Source: SZUA-36 sp963749115 (GTDB taxonomy: Bacteria > Pseudomonadota > Gammaproteobacteria > Xanthomonadales > SZUA-36). From it: a stretch of 64,000 bases of DNA. Shown in pieces: positions 40,846-50,485 of the stretch. The stretch covers positions 1 through 64,000 of the forward strand of contig CAVVLP010000016.1 in NCBI GenBank assembly GCA_963749115.1, in the 5' to 3' direction. The notes below the pieces were generated by a model, which ran no database searches, was not told where the DNA came from, and saw only the letters and a list, made by a program, of their open reading frames with translations. Each line of letters opens with the position of its first letter. Positions within the stretch are counted from its first letter, which is position 1. A program made the translations under genes and the position numbers.

Positions 40846-40993
40846 CGTTACCGTCAACCTTTGGTGTGATTTATGGAAAACCGCCAAACATGATTTGGCG
40901 GCTTGGATAACAGGTCTATTGTAACAAGGAGGCGGAATTTAAGGGGGATATTGCAATACGGGTTTTTGATACTTCTTAAGCAATACGCTAAAA

Positions 40994-41893
40994 CTACTTT
41001 TTTTGAGTGATCAGGAATCGCCCCAGGACGGCTGCTCGCGGTGATGTACCATGTACGTTCTCATGATCTTTTCCGAGCGATTTTGCCAATCTCTCAGCCA
41101 GAAAAACTGAGCGGTGTTTGCCACCGGTGCAACCGATGCAGATGGTCACATAACTGCGTTGTGAATCCTGGATTGCAGGCAGCCAGGTTTGCATAAAATT
41201 CTCGATATCCTGTGACATTTCAACAACCTGTGGATATTTTTCAAGCCACAGTCTGACGGCTTGATCCTTGCCGGTCAATTTCCTGAGTTCATCTTCCCAG
41301 TAAGGGTTGGGAAGGATGCGGGCATCAAACATGAAGTCAGCATCCTGCGGTACACCCTGTTTATACGCAAACGATTGAAACACGATGGTCATGCCACTGG
41401 AGCGACGGTCAACGAAATTCCATACCTGGCGCCGGAGTTGGTGAATATTGGTGTGACTACTGTCGATCACCTGGTCTGCCCAGTGGCTAAGTGGCTCCAG
41501 CAAACGCGCCTCGTTTTCGATGGCGTCCGGTAAAACCTTGTTGCTACCTGTGAGCGGATGACGTCGTTTTGTTTCGCTGAAACGTTTGATCAAAACCGGT
41601 TTGTCTGCGGTGACAAACAATAACCTGCAGTTGAAGCCGGTTTCCCTGAGCGAATACATCCAGTCGAGTACAACCTGCAGATCAGATTCGCCTGAGCGTG
41701 CGTCAATACCAAGGGCAACTTTTTTGTAAAGAACCGGGTTTGCAGAAATTTGCGGTCCAAAATCCGGCAACATGGCACCGGGTAAATTATCAATACAGTA
41801 ATAACCGAGGTCTTCGAGCGCATTCAATGCGGTGGACTTACCACCGCCAGACATACCACTGACTATAATGACATCCTGCTTTGCGCTATCCAT
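40994..41893 (-). CDS. rapZ: RNase adapter protein RapZ
   Basis: 299 residues. The Walker A site GMSGGGKST lies at residue about 13, Walker B region downstream and the C-terminal IGCTGGKHRSVFLAE region that binds sRNA are present. RapZ steers RNase E to GlmZ and so controls glmS. Gene order rapZ after ptsN is the standard rpoN-operon tail. Confidence 0.92.
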   Translation of the reverse strand: MDSAKQDVIIVSGMSGGGKSTALNALEDLGYYCIDNLPGAMLPDFGPQISANPVLYKKVALGIDARSGESDLQVVLDWMYSLRETGFNCRLLFVTADKPVLIKRFSETKRRHPLTGSNKVLPDAIENEARLLEPLSHWADQVIDSSHTNIHQLRRQVWNFVDRRSSGMTIVFQSFAYKQGVPQDADFMFDARILPNPYWEDELRKLTGKDQAVRLWLEKYPQVVEMSQDIENFMQTWLPAIQDSQRSYVTICIGCTGGKHRSVFLAERLAKSLGKDHENVHGTSPRAAVLGRFLITQKK

Positions 41894-41902
41894 GTGAATC
41901 CA

Positions 41903-42358
41903 TCAAGTGTGTGAACTGGAAAGCAATTGCCAAATTTCATTGGCGTCTTCCGCCATGCGCAACTGCTCGAGTAATTCCGGGTCACTGAAGCGTTCAACGA
42001 TATCCGAAAGTAGCTTTTTATGATCTTCGCTACATGTCTCGGGAACGGTCAAGGCAAAAACCAGATCGACCGGTTGGTTGTCATCGGCATCAAAAGGCAG
42101 TGGTTTGATCAGTTGCAAAAAAAGCGCCTGGACGTCATCTGTACCGCTGATACGTCCATGTGGCATGGCAATACCGTTACCCAGGGCCGTACTGCCAAGG
42201 TGTTCCCTGGCACAAATGCTTTCAAAGATTTCCCTGGAGTCCAGCTCCGGATTCTTGCTGGCCAGCGTTGTACTGATCAACTCGAACAAGCGCTTCTTGC
42301 TGCTTATTCTGACACGCGCAAGAATACGCGCCGGGCTCAGAAGATCACTATCCAGCAT
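41903..42358 (-). CDS. ptsN: Nitrogen-PTS enzyme IIA (PtsN)
   Basis: 151 residues. The phosphorylated histidine is in GNGIAMPHGR (about residue 65), inside a normal EIIA-Ntr fold. It lies 9 bases before rapZ. It regulates potassium and nitrogen metabolism and interacts with other regulators by phosphorylation state. Confidence 0.93.
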   Translation of the reverse strand: MLDSDLLSPARILARVRISSKKRLFELISTTLASKNPELDSREIFESICAREHLGSTALGNGIAMPHGRISGTDDVQALFLQLIKPLPFDADDNQPVDLVFALTVPETCSEDHKKLLSDIVERFSDPELLEQLRMAEDANEIWQLLSSSHT

Positions 42359-42402
42359 GGCGAGTCTTCAATATCCAGTGATCAAGTATGCGGTAAGCTG
42401 GT

Positions 42403-42732
42403 TCAGTGCCCGCCCTCCGAACTCACTGGCTCATGCCTGATATTTGAACGGTTGGTAAAACGATCTTTACGCCGGCGTAATTGACGATCCAGCTTATCCA
42501 CCAGGCCATCGATTGAAGCATACATATCCATGGCAGTGACAGCGGCAAACAAGGTGTGACCAGCTTCGTTAACAGTGGCTTCAGCCAACTGCTGTAACTT
42601 TTCCACTTTCAGAATAACGCGAATTGAGATCACCTGGTCAGAATGGCGCACCAGTTTCTGCATTTTTTCGGTGACATAGGCACGAAGCGCCGGAGTGACA
42701 TCAACATGGTGTCCTGTAATATCGATTTGCAT
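42403..42732 (-). CDS. hpf: Short ribosome hibernation promoting factor
   Basis: 109 residues from ATG 42732, selected by an AAGGAGA ribosome site 6 bases upstream. MQIDITGHHVDVTPALRAY and the ending with AMDMYASIDGLVDKLDRQLRRRKDR are the classic Hpf/YfiA core. It silences ribosomes in stationary phase. It stands between rpoN and ptsN. Confidence 0.93.
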   Translation of the reverse strand: MQIDITGHHVDVTPALRAYVTEKMQKLVRHSDQVISIRVILKVEKLQQLAEATVNEAGHTLFAAVTAMDMYASIDGLVDKLDRQLRRRKDRFTNRSNIRHEPVSSEGGH

Positions 42733-42963
42733 CAACAATCTCCTTTTTAGTGTTGTCCTTACTAATCAATGTAAGGTCATTCAGACATGCATCAATGGAT
42801 GTCTGATCTGAATTAAATTATTTTCTGATACGTGTGCCGCACTAAATTTTCAAACTCCACTCGCCAGGGTTTCCGGCCAAGTATATTTACAGTCTATACG
42901 TCAGGTAACGAATTTTCTATTCTTTCCATCCCTGTTGTATTTACCCTAGTACAGGACACTACA
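42733..42963. other. Intergenic region between hpf and rpoN
   Basis: About 230 AT-rich bases upstream of hpf on the minus strand. No gene was seen. A promoter for hpf-ptsN-rapZ is likely but no clear -24/-12 or -35/-10 pair stood out. Confidence 0.4.
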
Positions 42964-44421
42964 CTAGTACTTTGCCATTCGACGATTTGCCCGGCGACGT
43001 TCACCGGATGATCCAATGCCTAAAGATTCGCGGTATTTTGCGACCGTGCGACGGGCGACGCAAATCCCGCCTTCACGTAGAAGATGCGAAATTTCCTGAT
43101 CGCTCAGTGGCTGTTTTGCAGGCTCGTTTTCGATCAGTAATTGAATTCTGGCCTTGGTGGCAGTCGCGCTGATCATGCCGCCGCTAACGGTACGTACATG
43201 ACTGGAGAAAAAATATTTCAGCTCAAAAATACCCCTTGGAGTCAACATGTATTTCCGGGTCGTGGCTCTCGATACAGTTGATTCGTGCACGCCTATCTGC
43301 TCTGCAACTTCCTTTAATATCAGGGGCTTCATGGCAATCTCACCATCAGTAAGGAACTTCTGCTGGGTGTTCACGATACACTGGGATACCTTCAGCAATG
43401 TTTGGTTTCGCAGTTCAAGACTGGAAAGCAGCCAGCGTGCTTCCTGCAGACGACCACGTAAATACTCGGCGTCTTTACCACCGGATTTGCGCAGCAGGCT
43501 GATGTAGTACTTATTCAGTCGCAGACTGGGATTGCTTTCCGGACTTAGCGTGGTCACCCATTCGTCACCATCGCGGCGAACAAAAACATCGGGTATCAGG
43601 TATTCATCACGGCGATTGTCAAAACGTGCACCCGGGCGTGGCTCCAATCCCCTGATCAGTTCAAGTGCATTTTTAAGGTTTTCTGGAGTTGCCCCGGTTT
43701 CGCGTTGCATGTCCTCATAAGCATTGTTGGCAACCAGGTTGAGGAAATCACGTGCCAGTCGAATCGCCAGCTCAACACCGGGAGTTCCAGTCGGTTGAGC
43801 CTTTAACTGGACCCGGATACATTCACCCGGATCTCTACTCGCGACACCAACCGGCTCCAGTCTTTGCACCCGATGCAGAACGGCGAGAATCTCGTCTTCT
43901 TCAACCCGTACCTCCGGTAACAGGCTTTTGCGTATTTCCGGAATGTCATCAGCCAGGAAGCCATCATCATCTAGCTCATAAACGATGGCTGTTGCTATGG
44001 CAGCATCCACTTCATTGAAGTGGGCAAGTCGAATCTGTGCGAGTAAATGCTCACGTAATGAACTGCTGCTGGTATCTTCAAACTGCCGCTCCGAAAAATC
44101 ATCAGACCAGCCTCCGCTATCCGCCCACGGATCCTGTTCGGATTGCCATTGCTGATCGTCATAATCGTCGGCCGAGTACTCCTTCTCGTTCTCGGATTTA
44201 GGGGCTTCGGTTATTTCAAATTCAGAGGAGTTTTCTTTGCTGTTCTGCTCTGGCTGCTCCGTGTTTTCCTCATGGTCCAGCAGTGGGTTTGAATCGACCA
44301 ACTCCTGGATATGCTCCCGCAGTTCGATGCGCGTAAGTTGCAACAGGCGGATCGCTTGCTGCAACTGTGGCGCCATCGCCAGCTTCTGGGTGATTCGGAG
44401 TTGTAGTGAAGGGTTAACCAT
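42964..44421 (-). CDS. rpoN: RNA polymerase sigma-54 factor
   Basis: 485 residues. The Q- and L-rich region I (ITQKLAMAPQLQQAIRLLQL), an acidic region II, the core-binding region, and the RpoN box ARRTVAKYRE near the C-terminus are all present. It recognises -24/-12 promoters that need an enhancer-binding ATPase. Same gene order as in other gammaproteobacteria, after lptB. Confidence 0.95.
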   Translation of the reverse strand: MVNPSLQLRITQKLAMAPQLQQAIRLLQLTRIELREHIQELVDSNPLLDHEENTEQPEQNSKENSSEFEITEAPKSENEKEYSADDYDDQQWQSEQDPWADSGGWSDDFSERQFEDTSSSSLREHLLAQIRLAHFNEVDAAIATAIVYELDDDGFLADDIPEIRKSLLPEVRVEEDEILAVLHRVQRLEPVGVASRDPGECIRVQLKAQPTGTPGVELAIRLARDFLNLVANNAYEDMQRETGATPENLKNALELIRGLEPRPGARFDNRRDEYLIPDVFVRRDGDEWVTTLSPESNPSLRLNKYYISLLRKSGGKDAEYLRGRLQEARWLLSSLELRNQTLLKVSQCIVNTQQKFLTDGEIAMKPLILKEVAEQIGVHESTVSRATTRKYMLTPRGIFELKYFFSSHVRTVSGGMISATATKARIQLLIENEPAKQPLSDQEISHLLREGGICVARRTVAKYRESLGIGSSGERRRANRRMAKY

Positions 44422-44449
44422 AAATGATGTTTAATCGTTCCATTGAATA

Positions 44450-45169
44450 TCAGAGTCGGAACTCGTTACCAAGATACACTTCGCGCACTTCTTCATTGGC
44501 CAGGAGTGTTTCGGCATTACCCTGAGCCAATACCCGTCCTTCATTCAGGATGTAGGCATGATGGCAGATTCCGAGCATTTCCCGGACATTGTGGTCGGTA
44601 ATGAGAACACCAATATTCTGTTCTGTAAGCTGGTTGATTATTCCCTGGATTTCCCTGACTGAAATCGGGTCAATACCGGCAAAAGGTTCATCCAGCAATA
44701 TAAATCTTGGTCTGGCGGCCAGCGCACGGGCAATCTCCACTCTGCGCCGTTCCCCGCCTGACAGTACCTGGCCCATCTGGCTGGCAAGATGGGACACACC
44801 CAACTCTTCCATCAGCGTTTGTAGTATCTCCTTCCGTTCATTCAGATTCAGGTCACGGCGTAATTCCAGGATGGCCATAATATTGTCCCGCACTGAAAGT
44901 TTACGAAATACGGATGCCTCCTGTGGCAGGTAACCAACGCCAAGACTGGAACGGATGTTCACCGGTTTGTGGGTAATGTCCACGTCATCGACCGTGATAC
45001 TACCCTGGTCGGTCGGGATCAGGCCTACGATCATATAAAAACAGGTTGTCTTGCCAGCTCCGTTAGGGCCGAGTAAACCAACAACCTGTCCAGGTTCAAC
45101 CTCGATGTTAACGCCACGTACAACTTCCTTTCTACGATAGCTCTTGTGCAGGTTGGTAGCTTTGAGCAT
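44450..45169 (-). CDS. lptB: LPS-export ABC ATPase LptB
   Basis: 239 residues from ATG 45169, one base after the lptA stop. Walker A GPNGAGKTT, signature LSGGERRRVEIA and Walker B FILLDEPFAGID are intact. LptB powers LptFG to pull LPS out of the inner membrane. It may also be shared with the LptFG-like pair at 27-29 kb, since no second ATPase is seen. Confidence 0.94.
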   Translation of the reverse strand: MLKATNLHKSYRRKEVVRGVNIEVEPGQVVGLLGPNGAGKTTCFYMIVGLIPTDQGSITVDDVDITHKPVNIRSSLGVGYLPQEASVFRKLSVRDNIMAILELRRDLNLNERKEILQTLMEELGVSHLASQMGQVLSGGERRRVEIARALAARPRFILLDEPFAGIDPISVREIQGIINQLTEQNIGVLITDHNVREMLGICHHAYILNEGRVLAQGNAETLLANEEVREVYLGNEFRL

Positions 45170-45170
45170 G

Positions 45171-45797
45171 TCAGCCGGTATCCTCGACAGGTTCCACAGC
45201 AACGGGAGCCGCCTCGGTCGGGTCCGGGCTCGGATCCTTTACCGCCGTTTCGTTCTTCTTATCCTTTTTATCACTTTCACTGCCAATGACTGCCGGATCA
45301 AGCAGGATATGAATTCTGCCATTACCATTTTCATCGCCACTACCCTGGAAGTGCTGAATATTGAGGTCGTAAGTCAGTAATTCACCACTGATCTGGTACT
45401 GCGGATGCTTGACATCGGCGTTACCCGTAAGCGTAACAAGACCACTGGCCACCTGGTAGTCAATAATATTGGCAGTGGCTTGCACCAGGCCCTGTTCCTC
45501 GATCTCCTGCTCAAGAAATGCTGGTTGGCCGCGGAAGGTTACCGAACTCACACGCCCGTCTACTTTCTTGACTTCAGCTTCATCGGCAGTGATACGTAAG
45601 GTGCCCTGGCGAATATCAACGCTTCCCCGCAAGGTGGTGACACCATCACCCAGTGTCCCGTCAGTAGAGTTTGCACTCACCTTGAGGGATTCCTGCCGGT
45701 CAGATTCCAATGCCATCAATGGCAGGCTCAGACAAAGCAGGCACAAATAAAGGCAGCTGCGGAGCTTAGTGGTGAATAACTGGCTAATTGACGGCAT
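45171..45797 (-). CDS. lptA: LPS periplasmic bridge protein LptA
   Basis: 208 residues with a signal peptide and OstA-type strands (LRGSVDIRQGTLRITADEA). The acidic, Pro-rich C-terminal tail is longer than usual. It bridges LptC and LptD. Its start overlaps the lptC end by 14 bases. Confidence 0.9.
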   Translation of the reverse strand: MPSISQLFTTKLRSCLYLCLLCLSLPLMALESDRQESLKVSANSTDGTLGDGVTTLRGSVDIRQGTLRITADEAEVKKVDGRVSSVTFRGQPAFLEQEIEEQGLVQATANIIDYQVASGLVTLTGNADVKHPQYQISGELLTYDLNIQHFQGSGDENGNGRIHILLDPAVIGSESDKKDKKNETAVKDPSPDPTEAAPVAVEPVEDTG

Positions 45798-46348
45798 AAG
45801 TGGCTTTAACCTGTTGTTTTAATGTGTATGTTTTGGTTTTCATGTCCAGTTCGAGACCGATTGCATCAACACGATTGAGTCCGTCAAACATACTGACTGG
45901 CTGATCAGTAACGGCGGTTTGCGGTGTGACTTCAATCTGGATTTCCCGGGTACTGAGTTCGACCCAGTTGCCGGATGCGGGTTCATTTCGTTTTACATGT
46001 ACCTGTCCCAACAATTGAACATGCTCCTTATCCGCTGTCACCGTAGCGGTGTCTGCCGTCATATCCCAGACTGCGTCATCCTTGATTCAACCTGACCACC
46101 GGGTGCTCAATGGTACCCAGTTGCTGCTTTGGATCATTTCTCAGAATAGGTGCCCGCATATTGATCGTTGGTTGTCCGTTTTCATCGTAAAACTGTAATT
46201 CAAAATCGCGCAATACGTAGTCAAGTTTTGGATCCAGACCCGCCACCGGTTCCGGGTTGGCATCATCCTGCGAGCGGCTTATCCAGAAAGTTACAACGCC
46301 AAGCAATACCAGGACCGTGATTCCACGTCGTGTTTTTCGGGTGATCAT
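45784..46348 (-). CDS. lptC: LPS export protein LptC (one frame break)
   Basis: About 185 residues over two frames: an N-terminal single membrane helix (TRRGITVLVLLGVVTFWI), then the periplasmic jellyroll. The frame breaks at about 46085, where VVRLNQ continues as KDDAVWDMTADTA. LptC anchors LptA to the LptBFG complex. As this is an essential gene in an intact operon, a sequence error is more likely than a mutation. Confidence 0.85.
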
Positions 46349-46884
46349 GATGCCAGAATTTCATCCAGAATGGTCTGGTCTTTTTCCTGTGCAATCAGAA
46401 TCAGGTTACAAATCTCCCTGACAGCCCCATCGCCTCCATTACGGCGGGTTATCCAGTGTGCCTGTTGTTTGACACGATCCTCGGCATCTGCCACCGAAAC
46501 AGCCAGGCCTGCTCTTAACAGTACCGGAAGATCTATCCAGTCGTCGCCGGCAAAACAAACCTGCCCGGCATCCAGGCCGGTGATCTCGAGTAAATCCAGG
46601 AACGCATCCAGTTTATCTTCACGGCCCTGGTAAACGTGTTGGATACCCAGTTGGGCCATACGATGTGCAACGGCCCCGGATTTCCTGCCCGTAATCACAG
46701 CCACTTCTATGCCAACCCGTTGCAAGGCTTTCATACCCATTCCATCACGGGTATTAAATGCTTTCATCTCGTTTCCGGCATGATCGAAATACAATTTGCC
46801 ATCGGTCAATACGCCGTCTACGTCGAGCACCAGCATACGTATATTAGAGGCACGTTCCTTGAGCGCGGCATCCATACCCACCAT
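46345..46884 (-). CDS. kdsC: 3-deoxy-D-manno-octulosonate 8-phosphate phosphatase KdsC
   Basis: 179 residues, HAD fold. The nucleophile motif MLVLDVDGVLTDG lies near residue 20, and CFAGDDWIDLPVL near the C-terminus supplies the last Asp. It makes Kdo from Kdo-8-phosphate for LPS. It overlaps lptC by 4 bases. Confidence 0.93.
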   Translation of the reverse strand: MVGMDAALKERASNIRMLVLDVDGVLTDGKLYFDHAGNEMKAFNTRDGMGMKALQRVGIEVAVITGRKSGAVAHRMAQLGIQHVYQGREDKLDAFLDLLEITGLDAGQVCFAGDDWIDLPVLLRAGLAVSVADAEDRVKQQAHWITRRNGGDGAVREICNLILIAQEKDQTILDEILAS

Positions 46885-47856
46885 TCAGATCACCCCGGCC
46901 TGTAGCAAATCATTAAAATTCAAAACCCCCTGTAAACGGGAATCACCATCTACCACCAGCAAGCCCTGTATTTTGTATTGTTGCAACATTTTAACTGCTT
47001 CTGCTGCCAGCGCGGTTGACTCAATTGTTTTACTGTTCCGTGTCATCACCTCGCCGACGGTGGTTTTGTGTGGATCAATAGCGTGTTCCAGCGCTCTTCT
47101 GAGGTCGCCATCGGTGAAGACACCCTCGACTTTCATTTCGGTGTCTGCAATTGCGACCATGCCGAGTCTTTTTTTTGTCATCTCTACAATCGCTTCTGAG
47201 AGACTGGCACTGGCGGACACCAGGGGTATTTCGTCATCGCTGTGCATGATGTCCCGAATATGGAGTAACAAACGTTTACCAAGTTGGCCGGCCGGGTGCG
47301 AACGGGCAAAATCCTCTGCTGTGAATCCACGGCTCTGAAGCAATGATACCGCCAGTGCATCCCCCATAACCAGGGCAGCCGTGGTACTGGAAGTAGGCGC
47401 CAGTCCCAATGGACATGCCTCGGCTTGAACAGCAACATTGATATGCACATCCGCGTGACTGGCCAGGGTAGAAGTGGGTTTACCGGTCATGGCAATAATA
47501 CTCACACCCTGGCGTTTGAGTAGTGGCAGTATCTGTCTGACCTCGTCTGTTTCACCTGAATTTGACAGTACGAGCACCACGTCTTCAGCGATAATCATAC
47601 CGAGATCACCGTGGGAAGCTTCTGCCGCATGAACGAAAAATGCAGGTGTACCGGTACTCGCTAATGTCGCGGCAATTTTGCCGGCGATGTGTCCTGATTT
47701 ACCCATCCCCAGAACCACAATCCTGCCGCGGCAATCGAGTATCAATTGGCAGGCGGCCACAAACGCCTCATCGATGTTGGATATAAGGCTGGCAACGGCC
47801 GTGGCCTCGGTGTTGATCACGGCCCGGGCCAGTTCTTTCAGGGCGAAACTGTCCAT
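46885..47856 (-). CDS. kdsD: Arabinose-5-phosphate isomerase KdsD
   Basis: 323 residues. An N-terminal SIS domain (VVLGMGKSGHIAGKIAATL) is followed by two CBS domains (about residues 205-320). It converts ribulose-5-phosphate to arabinose-5-phosphate, the Kdo precursor. Directly followed by kdsC, in the standard order. Confidence 0.93.
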   Translation of the reverse strand: MDSFALKELARAVINTEATAVASLISNIDEAFVAACQLILDCRGRIVVLGMGKSGHIAGKIAATLASTGTPAFFVHAAEASHGDLGMIIAEDVVLVLSNSGETDEVRQILPLLKRQGVSIIAMTGKPTSTLASHADVHINVAVQAEACPLGLAPTSSTTAALVMGDALAVSLLQSRGFTAEDFARSHPAGQLGKRLLLHIRDIMHSDDEIPLVSASASLSEAIVEMTKKRLGMVAIADTEMKVEGVFTDGDLRRALEHAIDPHKTTVGEVMTRNSKTIESTALAAEAVKMLQQYKIQGLLVVDGDSRLQGVLNFNDLLQAGVI

Positions 47857-47920
47857 GTAGGTATTCTAACCCGAATTGATTCCTGGCAATTGATCGGAAT
47901 ATCGACGCACCAGGTGAATT

Positions 47921-48922
47921 CTAGCCCGGCAGGTTCATGGTGATTTTGGTGGAACTCATCCAAACCATGATGATATAGCCGATAAACATGAGTAAAAGCA
48001 CGCTCCCCGACCTCCTGCCGATACGGCCTGGGCCACGAAAATCTGAAGCCATCAGGTAAAGAGCGCCGGTCATCAGGAACATGGCCGGGAAATCCCGTGC
48101 AAGGATGATGGGCAGCAGGTTAATCGGTTGGATGACCGAGGCAATTCCCAGGACACCCAGCAGGTTGAAGATATTGGAGCCAATGATGTTGCCTATGGCC
48201 AGGTCGTCTTCCTTGTGCAAAGCAGCGGTTATTGCTGTTGCCAGTTCCGGCAGGCTGGTACCCAGCGCCACGATTGTCAGACCGATCACCGTGTCGGAAA
48301 CATGTAAAATTCGCGCAATCGTGATCGCGCCATCGACCAGGAATGTCGAGCTGATAGGCAGAACGATAAGACCGACTGCCAGCCAGAACAAGGCAATTTT
48401 TGTGGGGATATCTTTGGGGATTTCAGCGTCGAATTCTTCTGCCAATGGATCTGAAAGTGGCCGGTGCAGACCGATACGGATAATCCAGATGATAACCACC
48501 AGCAAACCGACGATTAAAGCCCAACCTTCCTGACGACTATAGACGCCATTGAGGGCCATCAGAAAGCAAACCAGCATGACCAACAGCAACATCGGGTATT
48601 CGCGTTTCAGTGCGGTGGATTCCATACGCAATGGATAGATCAACGCCGTTGCACCCAGCACCAGTCCCATATTGGCAATGTTTGAACCAATCGCATTGCC
48701 TACAGCCAAGCCGGAATTTCCCTTTAACGTGGCGACGGCTGAAACGACCAGTTCAGGTGCCGAGGTGCCAAAGCCAATGATCGTCAGACCGATGACCAAC
48801 GGTGATACACCGAGGTTTCGTGCGAATGCCGATGCGCCTGCCACGAGACGGTCTGCGCCCCAGACCAGCAGCAGGAAACCTGATGCCAACTGTATGATTG
48901 CGATCAGCACGTGGAATCGCAA
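47921..48922 (-). CDS. Calcium/sodium antiporter (YrbG/CaxA family)
   Basis: 333 residues from TTG 48922 or about 329 from GTG 48910. Two inverted CaCA repeats carry GFGTSAPELVVSA and ALGTSLPELATA, with about ten membrane helices. It exchanges Ca2+ for Na+ at the inner membrane. YrbG is the usual neighbour of kdsD, which supports this call. Confidence 0.9.
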   Translation of the reverse strand: MRFHVLIAIIQLASGFLLLVWGADRLVAGASAFARNLGVSPLVIGLTIIGFGTSAPELVVSAVATLKGNSGLAVGNAIGSNIANMGLVLGATALIYPLRMESTALKREYPMLLLVMLVCFLMALNGVYSRQEGWALIVGLLVVIIWIIRIGLHRPLSDPLAEEFDAEIPKDIPTKIALFWLAVGLIVLPISSTFLVDGAITIARILHVSDTVIGLTIVALGTSLPELATAITAALHKEDDLAIGNIIGSNIFNLLGVLGIASVIQPINLLPIILARDFPAMFLMTGALYLMASDFRGPGRIGRRSGSVLLLMFIGYIIMVWMSSTKITMNLPG

Positions 48923-49138
48923 TCCTGCTTGATGCTCATGACGCGATATTTACAGACAGGAATCATAATTCGCATGCAAGACATGTTTTTAATGGCAATG
49001 TAATCCACTATGATGATTGCTTCTGAAAGGTCAATTCCGTTTGCCCTCCTGGCCATGCGGTATATATATTATGTATGTTTCCCCCGTTCGATGCTCAGTT
49101 TGCATGAAACATTGACCGGTAACAAAGGACGTTAGTTT

Positions 49139-49363
49139 ATGGATAGCACAACAATAGCGCAAATGATACTTAAAGGCTTGCCGGATGCAGATGTAACGGT
49201 GAGTGGTGATGACGGCGTTCATTTTGAGGCCGTGGTTCGCTGTGCGGCATTTGCGGGCAAGCCCACACTGGCAAGACATCGCATGGTGTATGCCACGCTG
49301 GGTGAATTGATGGGTAATGAAATTCATGCATTGGGATTGCGTACGGAGTTACCGGAAGACTAG
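49139..49363 (+). CDS. ibaG: BolA-family protein IbaG
   Basis: 74 residues. The BolA core with HFEAVVRCAAFAGKPTLARH and the conserved Cys/His region is present. IbaG usually pairs with monothiol glutaredoxin and often precedes murA in a mla locus. Here murA and mla genes are absent and a repeat cluster follows. Confidence 0.85.
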   Translation: MDSTTIAQMILKGLPDADVTVSGDDGVHFEAVVRCAAFAGKPTLARHRMVYATLGELMGNEIHALGLRTELPED

Positions 49364-49527
49364 GGGTTTTATTTAATTCAGCAGCGGTGTGCGGCTTAAC
49401 AAAGGGGCAGATTCCACTGCTGTCCCACTTAATCTAGCTCCCTCAAGCTGGAACGTAGGCCAATCATGGGCTTGTGCGAATAAAGTGCCCCTGGGGCATG
49501 GAACCCAGAACTGTCGGCCGCCAAGGT

Positions 49528-49624
49528 GGAGTGGTAACTTGATTCAGGACACATCATGAACCCATCCATGGGGATTCGGTCGCGACTTCCTGTCGCTCAC
49601 GGTCCTGATTCAAGTTACCACTCC
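49528..49624. repeat. Structured hairpin element, copy B (reverse orientation)
   Basis: A 23-base stem with one mismatch (49528-49550 with 49602-49624) encloses 51 bases. Read on the minus strand, the interior has hairpins GCGACAGGAAGTCGC and CCCATGGATGGG. The stem sequence differs from copies A and C, yet the inner layout is the same. Confidence 0.8.
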
Positions 49625-49674
49625 CCCTCGGCTACATAGTGCTATTCATTGGGGATGTCATCGGCGTGTCCAGA

Positions 49675-49780
49675 GCCGGGGTGGTTAGTGATTGCCAGGA
49701 CCGTGAGCGACAGGGATGTCGCGACCGAGCCGACATGGATGTCCTTGTGGCGAGTCCTGGTAATCATTAGCCACCCTGGC
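49675..49780. repeat. Structured hairpin element, copy C
   Basis: 27-base arms (49675-49701 with 49754-49780) with four differences, all giving G-T wobble pairs. The 52-base interior contains GCGACAGGGATGTCGC and GACATGGATGTC hairpins and matches copy B closely (inverted with respect to it). Confidence 0.8.
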
Positions 49781-49818
49781 TCCCCACTCGACAACACAAT
49801 GGGACAGCAATGGGCAGG

Positions 49819-50485
49819 TTACATAAAACTGCCGTCATGATTCAATTGCAATGGCTGCTTGATTTCCTGTTCCCGGTATAAAACCAGGCCTTGGCGGTAG
49901 GTTATTTCCCGGTTGCAGAATAATCTGACGGTCGCTGTCAGTAATTTATGCTCTAGCGGGCCAAGCCGTACTTTTAAAGATTTTTCATCATCATCGGACC
50001 CAACGGGCATTGTCACCTGCGAGATGACAGGGCCTGAGTCAAGCCCGGCAGTCACAAAGTGGATGCTGGCACCGGTTTGCTTGTCACCCGACTGCAAGAC
50101 ACGATTATAGGTGTCCAGACCTTTGTATAAAGGCAGCAGGGAAGGGTGCAAATTGATCATGCGACCACTGTACCGGTTGGTAAAGTCTTCACTCAGGATT
50201 CGCATATAGCCAGCGAGTATGATCAATTCTGCCTGGCTCTGTTGCAAAACACTTGCGACCGCTGCATCGTGTGCCTGCCGGTCCGGGAAATCGGCGTGGC
50301 TGATAACGCTGACGGGAATTTCAGCATTCATTGCGTGGTTTATTCCCGGCGCATCTGCACGGTTGGAAACGACCCGGACAATGTTCAGGTCCAGGTCATT
50401 TTTTGCGATGGCGTCAATTAGTGCTTTCAGGTTGCTGCCGGTACCGGAGATTAGACACCGCAGCTTTCAAGGTTTCCTGCTTCAT
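49819..50485 (-). CDS. purN: Phosphoribosylglycinamide formyltransferase PurN (one frame break)
   Basis: The ATG at 50485 overlaps the purM stop as ATGA. The frame breaks at about 50460, after which LISGTGSNLKALIDAIAKN and VSNRADAPG read on in a second frame. The C-terminal half has INLHPSLLPLYKG and HFVTAGLDSGPVISQ, the formyl-folate transferase motifs. It uses 10-formyl-THF to make FGAR in purine synthesis. Total about 220 residues, normal length. Confidence 0.88.

Larger units (their letters stand above)
49414..49813. repeat. Outer inverted repeat bounding hairpins B and C
   Basis: CCACTGCTGTCCCACTT at 49414 and AATGGGACAGCAATGG at 49798 match as inverted repeats at about 14 of 16 positions. 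They enclose both hairpin elements and could be transposon-like ends, or simply the remains of another hairpin. Confidence 0.4.
49364..49818. other. Intergenic region filled with structured repeats
   Basis: 455 bases with no gene. It contains hairpin copies B and C, a TGCCCCTGGGGCA palindrome (49486-49498), and is bounded by an outer inverted repeat (49414-49430 with 49798-49813). Confidence 0.6.

Noticed and set aside
49528..49780. Integron attC sites
   Set aside because: The GTTRRRY / RYYYAAC core sites are absent and no gene cassettes or integrase are seen.
49364..49818. CRISPR array
   Set aside because: Repeats are inverted, few and of unequal arms, with no regular spacers or cas genes.
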